This document shows, piece by piece, positions 1-8,768 of a stretch of DNA of 64,000 nucleotides. The stretch covers positions 1-64,000 of the forward strand of contig JAZQOZ010000157.1 in assembly GCA_045628085.1 (NCBI GenBank), given 5' to 3'. The first letter of the stretch is position 1. Each line of letters begins with the position of its first letter. Below the pieces are notes generated by a model, which was given only the letters and a program-made list of their open reading frames with translations, made no database searches and was not told the DNA's origin. Both the position numbers and the translations under genes were made by a program. Source of the stretch: Firm-04 sp045628085 (GTDB lineage Bacteria > Bacillota > Clostridia > Oscillospirales > Ruminococcaceae).

Positions 1-68
1 ATTTTTTTCAATTCGGCAGTTTATACAAATTCTTTGCAAAAATCCCCAAAACATGATTTCTTAATGTT

Positions 69-1208
69 TTATGCCATCAGGTAGCGTTTCAATTCAGAAA
101 GATCGGCTGCCGTCAGTTTGCGGTCATAATTCATATCTGCGGCTCTTCCCTGTTCTTTGTTCAGTGTTTCAATACCGCAGAGATACTTTGTCAGCAGAAC
201 GGCATCCGCGATCTCAGCACAACCATTGAGATCCACATCGCCCATGAGCGTATTCCGTTCGATATCCGGTGTTGTTGTGGTGGCAGTCGTTGTTGTTCCG
301 GATGATGTTGTGGTCGTTTCAGCAGGATGATCGGGTATTTCTGCGAGGCTCGGTTCTACATCATACCACCAGTCTTCCCACGGATTGCCGGCACGCTGTT
401 TTGCGGCGACCTCTGCCTTTGTCCATGCGAATACGTTGTCATAGAGGTGACCTTCCTCATAGTACCATTGTGCGAGTGCAGCGCCCTCATCCGGATAATT
501 CTGATAGTAGCCGTCATTGTCGCCGGTATAATTTGCCCAGCCGGTATTATGACCTTTCAGCGCACCGCGGACGACCTGCCAGCCGGTGAGATCATAATCG
601 ACTATTGCCTGACGGATAAAGTGGATGATCTTGCGTAGACCCATGTGATTTGAGATGATCGCATCATAGAAATTGGCTTCATTCAGATCATACCATTCCA
701 GTTCCGGCACATCTTCTTCCTGCATAAAGCTCGTGCCGGGATCTTTGAATGCAGTAACAGCAGTCTGGAGTGTACCGTAGGCGTGTGCGGAGCTGACGCC
801 GAATCCCTCAGAAAATGCGGTTTCGATATCCGCACCGTCGCCGTTGCCGCCGAGCGTGGATTCCAGCGTACCGACACCGAGAAACAGCGCATAGACCTTT
901 TCTCTTTCCGTCTGACCGAAGCGCACCGAGATCAGATCCCAATGCTCATCAATTTCCTTATAGAGTGCGTATTTGACTTCCTGAACGGTCATTTTGTGGT
1001 TGATCGCGCGAAGCTCTGCGGTCGATGTGCCTTCCGGTGCCATGCGTTCACCGAAATTGAACGGGTTGCCGACACCCTCTGTCTGAACATCGCGGCTTGG
1101 ATCGTGTGCGATATCCGCCGCAGATACGGAAATATGCATCGGCGGCAGGGCAGTCAGTACCATAACGGTACTGCAAAGGATCGCCGTTAGTTTTTTTCGG
1201 ATATTCAT
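69..1208 (-). CDS. Secreted dockerin protein with possible GH124/lysozyme-like catalytic domain
   Basis: 379 aa. Residues 1-31 form a classical signal peptide ending in SVSAA. A helical domain spans about residues 66-290, then a Thr-rich linker (about 297-315), then a C-terminal type I dockerin with two Ca-binding repeats beginning DVDLNG and DMNYDR. It should be exported and plugged into a cohesin scaffold of the cellulosome. The central domain contains ALFLGVGTLESTLGG with Glu116, followed by an Asn/Trp/Tyr-rich segment. This resembles the buried acid Glu of lysozyme-like folds and of GH124 endoglucanases such as Cel124 of Clostridium thermocellum. The GH124 assignment is inferred from motif style only; a peptidoglycan hydrolase is the main alternative. 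An SD GGGGAG precedes the ATG. Confidence 0.75.
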   Translation of the reverse strand: MNIRKKLTAILCSTVMVLTALPPMHISVSAADIAHDPSRDVQTEGVGNPFNFGERMAPEGTSTAELRAINHKMTVQEVKYALYKEIDEHWDLISVRFGQTEREKVYALFLGVGTLESTLGGNGDGADIETAFSEGFGVSSAHAYGTLQTAVTAFKDPGTSFMQEEDVPELEWYDLNEANFYDAIISNHMGLRKIIHFIRQAIVDYDLTGWQVVRGALKGHNTGWANYTGDNDGYYQNYPDEGAALAQWYYEEGHLYDNVFAWTKAEVAAKQRAGNPWEDWWYDVEPSLAEIPDHPAETTTTSSGTTTTATTTTPDIERNTLMGDVDLNGCAEIADAVLLTKYLCGIETLNKEQGRAADMNYDRKLTAADLSELKRYLMA

Positions 1209-1323
1209 AGATGAAACTCCCCTCTGTTTTTATATTTCCCGTTCGGAATGAACGGCATTGATACAGCTGTTCTATGATATGCGTATCGGTACATACGGCA
1301 GATCATACAGCGGATCTGTCTTT

Positions 1324-1352
1324 ATGATAACATAATACAAATGAAAAGTCAA
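1324..1352 (-). promoter_or_regulatory. Sigma-A promoter of the dockerin protein gene
   Basis: On the minus strand TTGACT (1347-1352), a 17-nt spacer and TATCAT (1324-1329) lie about 115 nt upstream of the start codon at 1208. The 208-nt gap also holds the terminator of the upstream GH43 gene. I see no gene in it. Confidence 0.55.
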
Positions 1353-1372
1353 TCATTTTGTGACAGGATAGC

Positions 1373-1408
1373 AAAAACCGCGAAGTCCGTCTGAAACAGG
1401 CTTCGCGG
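1373..1408 (-). terminator. Intrinsic terminator after the GH43 gene
   Basis: Minus-strand stem CCGCGAAG/CTTCGCGG (1378-1385 and 1401-1408) followed by TTTTTG, a few bases after the GH43 stop codon. Confidence 0.8.
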
Positions 1409-1416
1409 CTGAGAAA

Positions 1417-4356
1417 TTATGAAATGATAACGGTTGCGGTAATATCGCGGTATTGAGAAGCGAGCAGTTCTTCCGGTTTGAGTGCGATATTCGGTACGCC
1501 GTCTGCATCGAAATAAATCTGCCGGATGCGTGTATGGCGGCATGGATCGTACAGCGGATCGGATGAATACGTGCCGCAGGTCTTGCTGTCATGCGAGGAC
1601 GGTCTTGCATGGTAGACGATCAGCAGATTTCCGTTTTCATCGACCACGAAAGAGTTATGACCGGGGCCGGATTCACCATTGAGATCGGCGGAACTGAGGA
1701 CAGGATTCTTTTCCTTATGCCAGCTTGCGGTATTCATGAGGTCGGCATTTTCATCCGCCCACATTCTGCCGACGCAGTATTCCGAACCTGTGCCGGATGC
1801 GGAGAAGAATACATAGACTTTGCCGTTTGATTTGAGAACAGCAGCACCCTCATTGACGCGGTTGTTGACCAGTTCCCAGCTGTATTCGGGTTTCGTGAGC
1901 AGGATCGGCTTGGAGATCAGCTTCCACGGTTCATCGGGATTGATCTGTGCCATGAACAGCGAGGAATCACCCTTGATCTCTGCCCAGATGAGATAATGCT
2001 TGCCGTTGTTTTCAAAATAGGTCATATCGAGCGAGAAACTCCGGAACGAATCGGTATCGCCGGATGAAGCCTGCATCTGACCGCATTCTGTCCATGTGCC
2101 GGTCATCGGATCACCGTCGCAGCGCAGGACATAGGGACGGATCGCCCAGATATCGGAGCTGCTGCCTGCGGCAAAGAAAATATACCATTTTCCGCCGATA
2201 TAATGCATTTCGGGAGCCCAGATGTGTTTTGCCATGATGCCGCTGCCGTGTGCCTGCCAGATGGTTTTTTCCTGTGCTTTGGCAAGTCCTGCAACGGTAT
2301 TGCTCTGCCGCAGGATAATGCGGTCATATCCCTTGTTGACATTGCCGTATGCCGGATAGGATGCGGTAAAGTAGTAGGAGCCGTCGCCGCCGCGGACAAC
2401 ATAGGGATCAGCACGCTCGGTGATGAACGGATTGGCATAATCGGCTGCCTTGACCGTTCCGCGGACGGAATACGTACCGGCTGCTGCACCGCTGAGCTTT
2501 GCAAGATCATCGGCATTCCATTCGACCGGAAGCTGCATTGTGCCGCCGTCGCTGTATTCAGCGGTGACGGTTTCCGGCATCTGAACGGAATTGCTGCTGC
2601 CGGATACCGAAACATTCCGGACACCGGTGTTATAGGGTTTCAGGCTTGCGCCGCCGTAAGCGCCGGTGAGTGCCGCGTACTGATCTGCATTGATCGGGAT
2701 GACATAGCCGTGACGCGGTGTGAAATCGAAGCTGTATGCATCGCGGCTGACGGTGGTGAAGTTTTCGAGGTCTGTCGTTTTCTGCATGACGTAATAGCCG
2801 TTGCCGTATGCATCGGACATCAGCAGCCATTCGTTTTTGCCGATCACTTTGTAGATATTCGGACCTTCTACGCCGAGATCACCCTCAGAAATTTTCTTGG
2901 TTTCCTGATACGGGCCGGAAGCGTGTTCAGCTTCGGCAAGGAAGATGCCCTTGGTGGTCTCATCCTTATAATACATATAGTATTTGCCGTTTTCAAAGAT
3001 GATATCAGAGTCGATCGCATCGTGACCGGATTTCGGTGCAAGCAGCAGTGCCGGTGTGGTATCGAGCTTCATCAGGTCTTTGCTGTAGGCATAATACATG
3101 ATCGTGCGGTCATCCGTTCCGGGAACACGCGCCGCAAAGTAGATCATATAGGATTCCTTTTCGGGATCCCAGATCGCCTGCGGAGCCCATGCGCGGTCGC
3201 AGTTCATCATATTCGGATACTTATTTGCGATCTCAATGAGCGACTCATCGAACCAGTGAACGAGGTCAGTCGATTTCACACTGATGAGGTTGCGGTTGCT
3301 GCTCCAGCCGAGCGAGGATTTCATATCAGTTGCGAGCAGATGCCACAGACCGTCCTCGCCCTTGAAGATATACGGATCACGGATGCAGCCTGTACCGACA
3401 GAGGACTGCCAGACAGCCTTGCCGCCGTTGAGTGCCTTGAAATGATAACCGTCCGTGCTGATCGCATAGGAAAGACGTTCCTGATCTGCGGCATTGCCGA
3501 GGAAATATGCAAAGAGATAGGCGACAGGTTCTTTTTCCAATGCAGGAACGGTCACGGTCGGGGTGAAGTATTCACTCGGTTTGGTCAGCAGATAATCACA
3601 CAGTCCTTCTGCATCTTCCTTTTTGACCGGCGGTACAAGTCTGCCGTTCTGCGAAGTGCCGGAGTACATAAATTGACCGCTTTGTGCGACATAGGCACAG
3701 ATATCATCAAATCCGTCACGCAGACCGCGCTTCAGAAGCGAGAGGTCGGCGGCATCGAGCCTGCCGTTGAAATCAAGATCACCGCGCAGGAAGGTGTATT
3801 TGCCGCCTGCCGGACGAATATAGAATTTCTGTCCTTCACCGCCCCAGTAATCCCACTGGTCGATATTTGCGCCGTTTTCATAGCTGATATCGTAGACATC
3901 CATTGCCGCATTGCCGCTGCATTCCGCCTGAATATAGAATGCATCATCGGTTTTGTTCAGCATGAACCGCTGTGCGCTGCTGCCGGTATAAGCGGCGAGC
4001 GAGAAGTTGCTGCCGTCTGTTTTGTCACCGGATTCAACGGTGATCGCCTGATCGGGATTTTCCGCCGAAAGAAATGCGCAGTAACCATCGCCGGCATCAA
4101 TGATTCTCCAATTCTGGGATGCATTGCCGAGCGATTCCCATTGCTGAACATTGCCGTCTGCGGCTGCGGTGATATACTTTCCGCTGAGCCGCACCATGAT
4201 CGTGTATTCAGCACCGCTGACGATGCCTGCCGATTTGTTGACGTATGGTGCAGATACCGGCTCGGCAGCCGATGCCTGTACGTTCGGGAATGCTGCCGCC
4301 GCTGCTGCGGTGATCAGCAGTGCGGAAAGAGCTTTCCGGATTTGCCTGTGTTTCAT
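1417..4356 (-). CDS. Modular secreted enzyme: CBM13-like, dockerin, GH43, Ig-like, GH43
   Basis: About 979 aa from the second of two adjacent ATGs (4356), chosen for its spacing from AAGGGGG. An upstream in-frame start at 4431 has no ribosome site. Order: signal peptide (MKHRQIRKALSALL..., ending VQASAA); ricin/CBM13-like beta-trefoil (about 30-180); an internal dockerin-like repeat GDLDFNGRLDAADLSLLKRG (about 190-215); a five-bladed GH43-type domain (about 270-590, with RDPYIF and RAWAPQAIWDP); a Big_4-type Ig-like segment (about 600-655); and a second GH43 domain (about 655-975, with RADPYV, HIWAPEMHYI and EGAAVLKSNGK). GH43 enzymes are inverting arabinofuranosidases, xylosidases or arabinanases, so arabinan or arabinoxylan is the likely substrate. 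Only one clear dockerin repeat was seen, and it sits in the middle of the protein, which is unusual. Confidence 0.85.
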   Translation of the reverse strand: MKHRQIRKALSALLITAAAAAAFPNVQASAAEPVSAPYVNKSAGIVSGAEYTIMVRLSGKYITAAADGNVQQWESLGNASQNWRIIDAGDGYCAFLSAENPDQAITVESGDKTDGSNFSLAAYTGSSAQRFMLNKTDDAFYIQAECSGNAAMDVYDISYENGANIDQWDYWGGEGQKFYIRPAGGKYTFLRGDLDFNGRLDAADLSLLKRGLRDGFDDICAYVAQSGQFMYSGTSQNGRLVPPVKKEDAEGLCDYLLTKPSEYFTPTVTVPALEKEPVAYLFAYFLGNAADQERLSYAISTDGYHFKALNGGKAVWQSSVGTGCIRDPYIFKGEDGLWHLLATDMKSSLGWSSNRNLISVKSTDLVHWFDESLIEIANKYPNMMNCDRAWAPQAIWDPEKESYMIYFAARVPGTDDRTIMYYAYSKDLMKLDTTPALLLAPKSGHDAIDSDIIFENGKYYMYYKDETTKGIFLAEAEHASGPYQETKKISEGDLGVEGPNIYKVIGKNEWLLMSDAYGNGYYVMQKTTDLENFTTVSRDAYSFDFTPRHGYVIPINADQYAALTGAYGGASLKPYNTGVRNVSVSGSSNSVQMPETVTAEYSDGGTMQLPVEWNADDLAKLSGAAAGTYSVRGTVKAADYANPFITERADPYVVRGGDGSYYFTASYPAYGNVNKGYDRIILRQSNTVAGLAKAQEKTIWQAHGSGIMAKHIWAPEMHYIGGKWYIFFAAGSSSDIWAIRPYVLRCDGDPMTGTWTECGQMQASSGDTDSFRSFSLDMTYFENNGKHYLIWAEIKGDSSLFMAQINPDEPWKLISKPILLTKPEYSWELVNNRVNEGAAVLKSNGKVYVFFSASGTGSEYCVGRMWADENADLMNTASWHKEKNPVLSSADLNGESGPGHNSFVVDENGNLLIVYHARPSSHDSKTCGTYSSDPLYDPCRHTRIRQIYFDADGVPNIALKPEELLASQYRDITATVIIS

Positions 4357-4441
4357 CATGAACCCCCTTGTGATATGGATTCTCCCCTGAAAAATTATCT
4401 TTATTTGGATAATGCAGCCGTATCGCTGCAAATATATATAA

Positions 4442-4470
4442 AGTATAACATACTATTCAGGAATGTGCAA
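4442..4470 (-). promoter_or_regulatory. Sigma-A promoter of the GH43 gene
   Basis: Minus-strand TTGCAC (4465-4470), 17-nt spacer, TATACT (4442-4447), giving a leader of about 80 nt. Confidence 0.55.
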
Positions 4471-4498
4471 TAGATTATCTGCATTTTTATATTCTGTT

Positions 4499-5755
4499 TT
4501 ATGCACAGTCATCTGAACCGGACGGCAGACCGATCCGCTGCACATCAGCGAGTTTTTTATTGATCGCACGGGTTCTTGTACCGACAAGCTGATCGAGTTC
4601 CTTTCCGGCGGCATCGAGTTTTTTGCGTGTGCCGTTGAGGGCTTCTTCAAATTTTCCGAATTCCTCTTTGACACCGCTGAGGATCTGCCATACCTGATCG
4701 GATTGTTTCTGGATCGCAAGCGTCCGGAATCCCATATAGAGCGCATTCAGCATGGCTGCCATTGTGGACGGGCCTGCGACATTGACGCAGTATTTCTGCT
4801 GTAAAACGGTTGTCAGACCGCTGTTGACCACTTCGGAATACAGTCCCTCAAACGGCAGAAAGAGAATGCCGAAAGCAGTTGTATCCGGCTCATGCAGGTA
4901 TTTGTCATGGATATCCTTTGCAAAGCTCTGGATGCGCTGACGCAGGACGCTGTTTGCGGCATCCACGGCAGCCTTGTCGCCGGATTCCTGTGCATCAAGA
5001 AGCTGAGAATAACAGTCTGCCGGAAATTTCGAGTCGATCGGCAGCCAGACCGGTTCGCCGTCCTCTGCCGGCAGCTTGATCGCAAATTCCACGCGCTTTC
5101 CGCTGCCGGGGACTGTTTCCACATTGGCAGCATACTGTTCCGGCGCAAGAATTTCCTGCAAGATATTGCCAAGCTGAATTTCACCGAATGTGCCGCGTGT
5201 TTTGACATTTGAGAGGACACGTTTCAGACCGCCGACATCACCAGCAAGGGATTTCATTTCGCCAAGCCCTTTGTAGACGGCTTCCAGACTTTCCGTAACG
5301 CGCTTGAAGCTCTCGTTCATTTTGGCTTCAAGATGCTCCTGCAAGGTATCGTCAACAGTTTTCCGTATTTCCTGCAAACGCTTGTCATTTTGTGAACGGA
5401 GCAGCTCCATTTGCTGTGCAACGGTCTCACGCAGCATGGACATCGACCGGCTGTTTGCGGCTTCAAGTCCCTGAATGCGCTCCTCGAATTGCCGGAGCTG
5501 TGCGGCGGTCGTGTCTCTGGTCTGTGCCTGATTCTGAGACAGATTGTCATTGACCATTTTCATTGAAAGTTCAATGGTTTCATTTGTGCCGGCGGTTTGT
5601 TCCTTCCGCAGGGCTTGTTCTTCCTTCTGCATCCGGCGCAGCAGCTCCTGCAATGCGGCGCGTTCCTTTGCCGGATTTCTGCCGTACAGCACGGCGAGCA
5701 TGAAAGCCTGCATCAGAATGCAGACGATCACAAGAATGATAATTGCAGTCTCCAT
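4499..5755 (-). CDS. rmuC: RmuC family DNA recombination protein
   Basis: 418 aa. An N-terminal membrane anchor (about residues 3-20, IIILVIVCILMQAFMLAVLY) is followed by a long coiled coil (about 30-170) and the conserved RmuC domain (about 180-370), with GTFGEIQLGNILQEILAPEQY and ILFLPFEGLYSEV. RmuC limits inversions and other rearrangements at short repeats; its fold resembles restriction-type nucleases. AAAAAGGAG lies at a good distance from the ATG. It has its own promoter and appears monocistronic. Confidence 0.93.
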   Translation of the reverse strand: METAIIILVIVCILMQAFMLAVLYGRNPAKERAALQELLRRMQKEEQALRKEQTAGTNETIELSMKMVNDNLSQNQAQTRDTTAAQLRQFEERIQGLEAANSRSMSMLRETVAQQMELLRSQNDKRLQEIRKTVDDTLQEHLEAKMNESFKRVTESLEAVYKGLGEMKSLAGDVGGLKRVLSNVKTRGTFGEIQLGNILQEILAPEQYAANVETVPGSGKRVEFAIKLPAEDGEPVWLPIDSKFPADCYSQLLDAQESGDKAAVDAANSVLRQRIQSFAKDIHDKYLHEPDTTAFGILFLPFEGLYSEVVNSGLTTVLQQKYCVNVAGPSTMAAMLNALYMGFRTLAIQKQSDQVWQILSGVKEEFGKFEEALNGTRKKLDAAGKELDQLVGTRTRAINKKLADVQRIGLPSGSDDCA

Positions 5756-5798
5756 TGGAAATGCTCCTTTTTAATATGGTGTATGGATCAATGTTTTT

Positions 5799-5827
5799 AT
5801 TATAGCACAAATGTTCTGATTTGTAAA
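5799..5827 (-). promoter_or_regulatory. Sigma-A promoter of rmuC
   Basis: Minus-strand TTTACA (5822-5827), 17-nt spacer, TATAAT (5799-5804), about 40 nt before the rmuC start. Confidence 0.7.
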
Positions 5828-5846
5828 GGAGATTCTGCTCCGATAA

Positions 5847-5883
5847 CAAAAACCGCAGGATCAGGCAAATGCTGATCCTGCGG
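5847..5883 (-). terminator. Intrinsic terminator after htpG
   Basis: Minus-strand 12-bp perfect stem CCGCAGGATCAG/CTGATCCTGCGG followed by TTTTTG, between htpG and the rmuC promoter. Confidence 0.9.
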
Positions 5884-5928
5884 CTTGTTTGTTAATATTG
5901 TTCATTCATCGGAGAGATCGCCGGTTTC

Positions 5929-7821
5929 TCAGACCATGAGTTCGCAGATCAGCTTGCTGAGTGCGACCGGATCTTCGACCGGCATTCCTTCGATCAGCAA
6001 TGCCTGCTGGAACAGCAGATCGGAATATTTTGCGAGTTTATCGGGATCCTCTGTTTGCAGACGTTCGAGCGTTGCATAAACCGGATGATCCGGATTCAGT
6101 TCCAGAACACGCTCAGCCTGAATCTTTTTGCCGTTCGGCATGGTGTTGAGCACCTTTTCCATTTCGAGCGAAATATCGCCGTCACTGGACAGGCAGACGG
6201 CATGATTCTTCAGACGGTTCGAGAAACGGACTGCCTTGACCTTGCCTTCGAGTGCTTTCTGCATCGCATCAAACAGGTCTTTTGCGGCGGTGTTCTTTTC
6301 TTCAAGCGCGGTCTTGTCCTCATCGGATTCGATGCCGAGATCGCCTGCGGAAACATTCTTGAATTCCTTATCCTGATATGTCTGCATCATTTGCAGGGCA
6401 AATTCATCGACATTCTCGGTCAGATAGAGAACTTCAAATCCCTTGTCGCGGACAAGCTCTGCCGCAGGCAGTGAAGCGCAGCGGGTGACAGAATCGCCGG
6501 CAGCATAATAGATGAATTTCTGATCCTCGCGCATCCGTGTGACGTATTCGCTGAGGGTGGTAAAGCCCTCTGCATCATCGCAGCCGGAGCTGTGGAACAG
6601 CAGAAGATCTTTCAGAAGCTCTTTATTCTGACCGTATTCGTTATAGACACCGAATTTGAGCTGAATGCCGAAAGCCTTCCAGAATTCGGTATACTTTTCG
6701 CGGTCGGTATTCAGGAGCTTGGTCAGTTCATTCTTGATCGACTTTTCGAGCGATTTTGCGATCAGCTTGAGCTGACGGTCATGCTGGAGCATTTCACGGG
6801 AGATGTTCAGCGAGAGATCTTCCGAATCGACCAGACCTTTGACAAAGCTGAAATGATCCGGCAGCAGGTCAGCGCATTTTTCCATGATCATAACGCCGGA
6901 TGCATAGAGCTGCAAGCCCTTTTCATATTCCTTGGAATAATAGTCAAACGGTGCTTTTGCGGGGATATAGAGCAGGGAATTATAGGTAACAGTACCCTCG
7001 CTGCGGTTATGGATATGCAGCAGCGGATTGCCGTTGTAATCGAAGAATTTATCACGGTAGAATTTGTTGTAATCCTCATCGGTCAGCTCATTCTTATTCT
7101 TTTTCCACATCGGTGTCATGCTGTTGAGTGTTTCGACTTCGATATGTGTTTCATATTCAGATTCGCTGCCCTCTTTGAGTTTTTCACGGCTGACTTCCAT
7201 GCGGATGGGGAAGCGGATATAATCGGAATATTTCTTGACAAGCTCGCGGATGCGGTATTCTTCCAGAAATTCGGAATACTTTTCGTCATCGGTATCTTCG
7301 AGCAGTTCCAGAACGATCTCCGTGCCGGCATCCGATTTTGTGCAGGTGTCGATCGTGTAGCCGTCAGCGCCTTCCGACTGCCATTCGTAAGCGGCATCCG
7401 AGCCGAATGCCTTTGTGCGGACGGTCACGCGCTTTGCGACCATGAAAGCCGAATAGAAACCAACGCCGAACTGTCCGATGATATCGGTATTCTCGTCGAG
7501 CGTGTTCTCTGTTTTGAATGCACGCGAACCGGAATGTGCAATGACACCGAGATTCTGTTCGAGTTCTTCGGCGGTCATGCCGATACCGTTATCAATGATC
7601 GTGAGCGTGCGCTTTTCCTTATCCGGACGGATCTCAATAAAGAAGTCATCGCGGTTTCTGCCGACGGTTTCATCTGTCAGCGAACGAAAATAGAGCTTGT
7701 CGATCGCATCGGATGCATTGGAGATCAGCTCGCGCAGAAAGATCTCTTTGTGTGTATAGATCGAATGGATCATCAGATCCAGCATACGTTTGGATTCAGC
7801 CTGAAATTGCTTTTGTTCCAT
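5929..7821 (-). CDS. htpG: Hsp90-family molecular chaperone HtpG
   Basis: About 630 aa from the ATG at 7821, which has an AAAGGTGA ribosome site; a longer frame to 7890 would overlap the promoter and operator. The N-terminal GHKL ATPase has ELISNASDAIDK, IIDNGIGMT and GQFGVGFYSAFM. The middle and C-terminal dimerisation domains follow, and length is normal for bacterial HtpG. It is a cytosolic ATP-dependent chaperone. A perfect CIRCE overlaps the start of transcription, so it should be HrcA-repressed and heat induced, unlike htpG of Bacillus subtilis. Confidence 0.97.
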   Translation of the reverse strand: MEQKQFQAESKRMLDLMIHSIYTHKEIFLRELISNASDAIDKLYFRSLTDETVGRNRDDFFIEIRPDKEKRTLTIIDNGIGMTAEELEQNLGVIAHSGSRAFKTENTLDENTDIIGQFGVGFYSAFMVAKRVTVRTKAFGSDAAYEWQSEGADGYTIDTCTKSDAGTEIVLELLEDTDDEKYSEFLEEYRIRELVKKYSDYIRFPIRMEVSREKLKEGSESEYETHIEVETLNSMTPMWKKNKNELTDEDYNKFYRDKFFDYNGNPLLHIHNRSEGTVTYNSLLYIPAKAPFDYYSKEYEKGLQLYASGVMIMEKCADLLPDHFSFVKGLVDSEDLSLNISREMLQHDRQLKLIAKSLEKSIKNELTKLLNTDREKYTEFWKAFGIQLKFGVYNEYGQNKELLKDLLLFHSSGCDDAEGFTTLSEYVTRMREDQKFIYYAAGDSVTRCASLPAAELVRDKGFEVLYLTENVDEFALQMMQTYQDKEFKNVSAGDLGIESDEDKTALEEKNTAAKDLFDAMQKALEGKVKAVRFSNRLKNHAVCLSSDGDISLEMEKVLNTMPNGKKIQAERVLELNPDHPVYATLERLQTEDPDKLAKYSDLLFQQALLIEGMPVEDPVALSKLICELMV

Positions 7822-7847
7822 GAAAACAGTCACCTTTCCGAAATAAA

Positions 7848-7874
7848 TTAGCACTCCTATGTACCGAGTGCTAA
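7848..7874. promoter_or_regulatory. CIRCE operator (HrcA binding site) of htpG
   Basis: TTAGCACTC, a 9-nt spacer, GAGTGCTAA: both half sites match the CIRCE consensus exactly. It sits directly downstream of the -10 box of htpG, covering the expected start of transcription. Confidence 0.95.
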
Positions 7875-7878
7875 TATC

Positions 7879-7906
7879 AGTATACCACATTTTCAGAAAA
7901 AAGCAA
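7879..7906 (-). promoter_or_regulatory. htpG promoter
   Basis: Minus-strand TTGCTT (7901-7906), 16-nt spacer, TGG plus TATACT (7879-7884), immediately upstream of the CIRCE. Confidence 0.75.
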
Positions 7907-7984
7907 GCCCTCTTTCTGAATTTTCACATATTTTTCACACAGACGTATCTGCGTCTTTTTTAGAAAACCTTAATAAAAATGGAC

Positions 7985-8013
7985 TTGCAACTTTCTGCCG
8001 AAGCGTGTATAAT
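7985..8013 (+). promoter_or_regulatory. Promoter of the two-component operon
   Basis: TTGCAA (7985-7990), 17-nt spacer, TATAAT (8008-8013), about 43 nt upstream of the response regulator start. The gap to the htpG promoter holds nothing else visible. Confidence 0.7.
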
Positions 8014-8055
8014 AAGAGTACAGCTTGGTGTATCCCGAAAGGAGTGTGTCATTTT

Positions 8056-8748
8056 ATGGAAACGATTTTGATATGTGACGATGAACGTGATATTGTATCG
8101 GCGCTGAGTATCTATCTGCGTGCCGAAGGATGGGAGACCGTCTGCGCCTACTCCGGCAGAGAGGCTGTCGAGATCGCGCGGACACAGAATATCCAGCTTA
8201 TTCTGATGGACATTATGATGCCGGAAATGGACGGCATCGCGGCAATGACCGAGATCAGAAAAAACAGCAATGTTCCTGTGATCCTGCTGACTGCCAAATC
8301 GGAAGATGCCGATAAGATCCTCGGTCTGAATGTCGGCGCGGATGATTATATTACAAAGCCTTTTTCACCGGCAGAGGTCGTAGCGCGTGTGCGCTCTCAG
8401 CTTCGCCGTTATCTGCGGCTCGGTGCGGCAGAGGCAGACGATCCCAATATTCTGACGGTCGGCAGTATCTCACTGGATATGAAGGCGCGTTCTGCAACGC
8501 TGGACGGCGTGCCTGTTCCGCTGACACCGATCGAATATGAGATCCTTTCGCTGCTGATGCATAATATCGGGACGGTTTTTCCGCCGCGTGAGATCTATCA
8601 GGCAGTCTGGAAGGCGAATCCGATCGGCTCGGAAAATACCGTTGCCGTGCATATCCGGCATCTGCGCGAAAAGCTGGAGATCAATCCGCAGGAGCCGCGT
8701 CAGATCAAGGTGGTCTGGGGGCAGGGCTATAAGCTCGAAAAGCCCTGA
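8056..8748 (+). CDS. OmpR/PhoB-family response regulator
   Basis: 230 aa from the ATG at 8056, which follows AAAGGAGTG. The receiver domain (1-120) has the acidic pair DD at 8-9, phosphoacceptor Asp52 in LILMDIMMPEMDG, and the conserved Lys in ITKPFSP. The C-terminal winged helix (about 135-230) ends EINPQEPRQIKVVWGQGYKLEKP, typical of VanR-like DNA-binding regulators. The next gene encodes its likely kinase, about 20 nt downstream. The stimulus is unknown. Confidence 0.95.
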   Translation: METILICDDERDIVSALSIYLRAEGWETVCAYSGREAVEIARTQNIQLILMDIMMPEMDGIAAMTEIRKNSNVPVILLTAKSEDADKILGLNVGADDYITKPFSPAEVVARVRSQLRRYLRLGAAEADDPNILTVGSISLDMKARSATLDGVPVPLTPIEYEILSLLMHNIGTVFPPREIYQAVWKANPIGSENTVAVHIRHLREKLEINPQEPRQIKVVWGQGYKLEKP

Positions 8749-8768
8749 AAGGGGTGTATTGATCCTTC

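Noticed and set aside
2203..4473. 756-aa open frame on the plus strand
   Set aside because: It is the antisense shadow of the GH43 gene, with no ribosome site and a composition set by the codons of the real gene.
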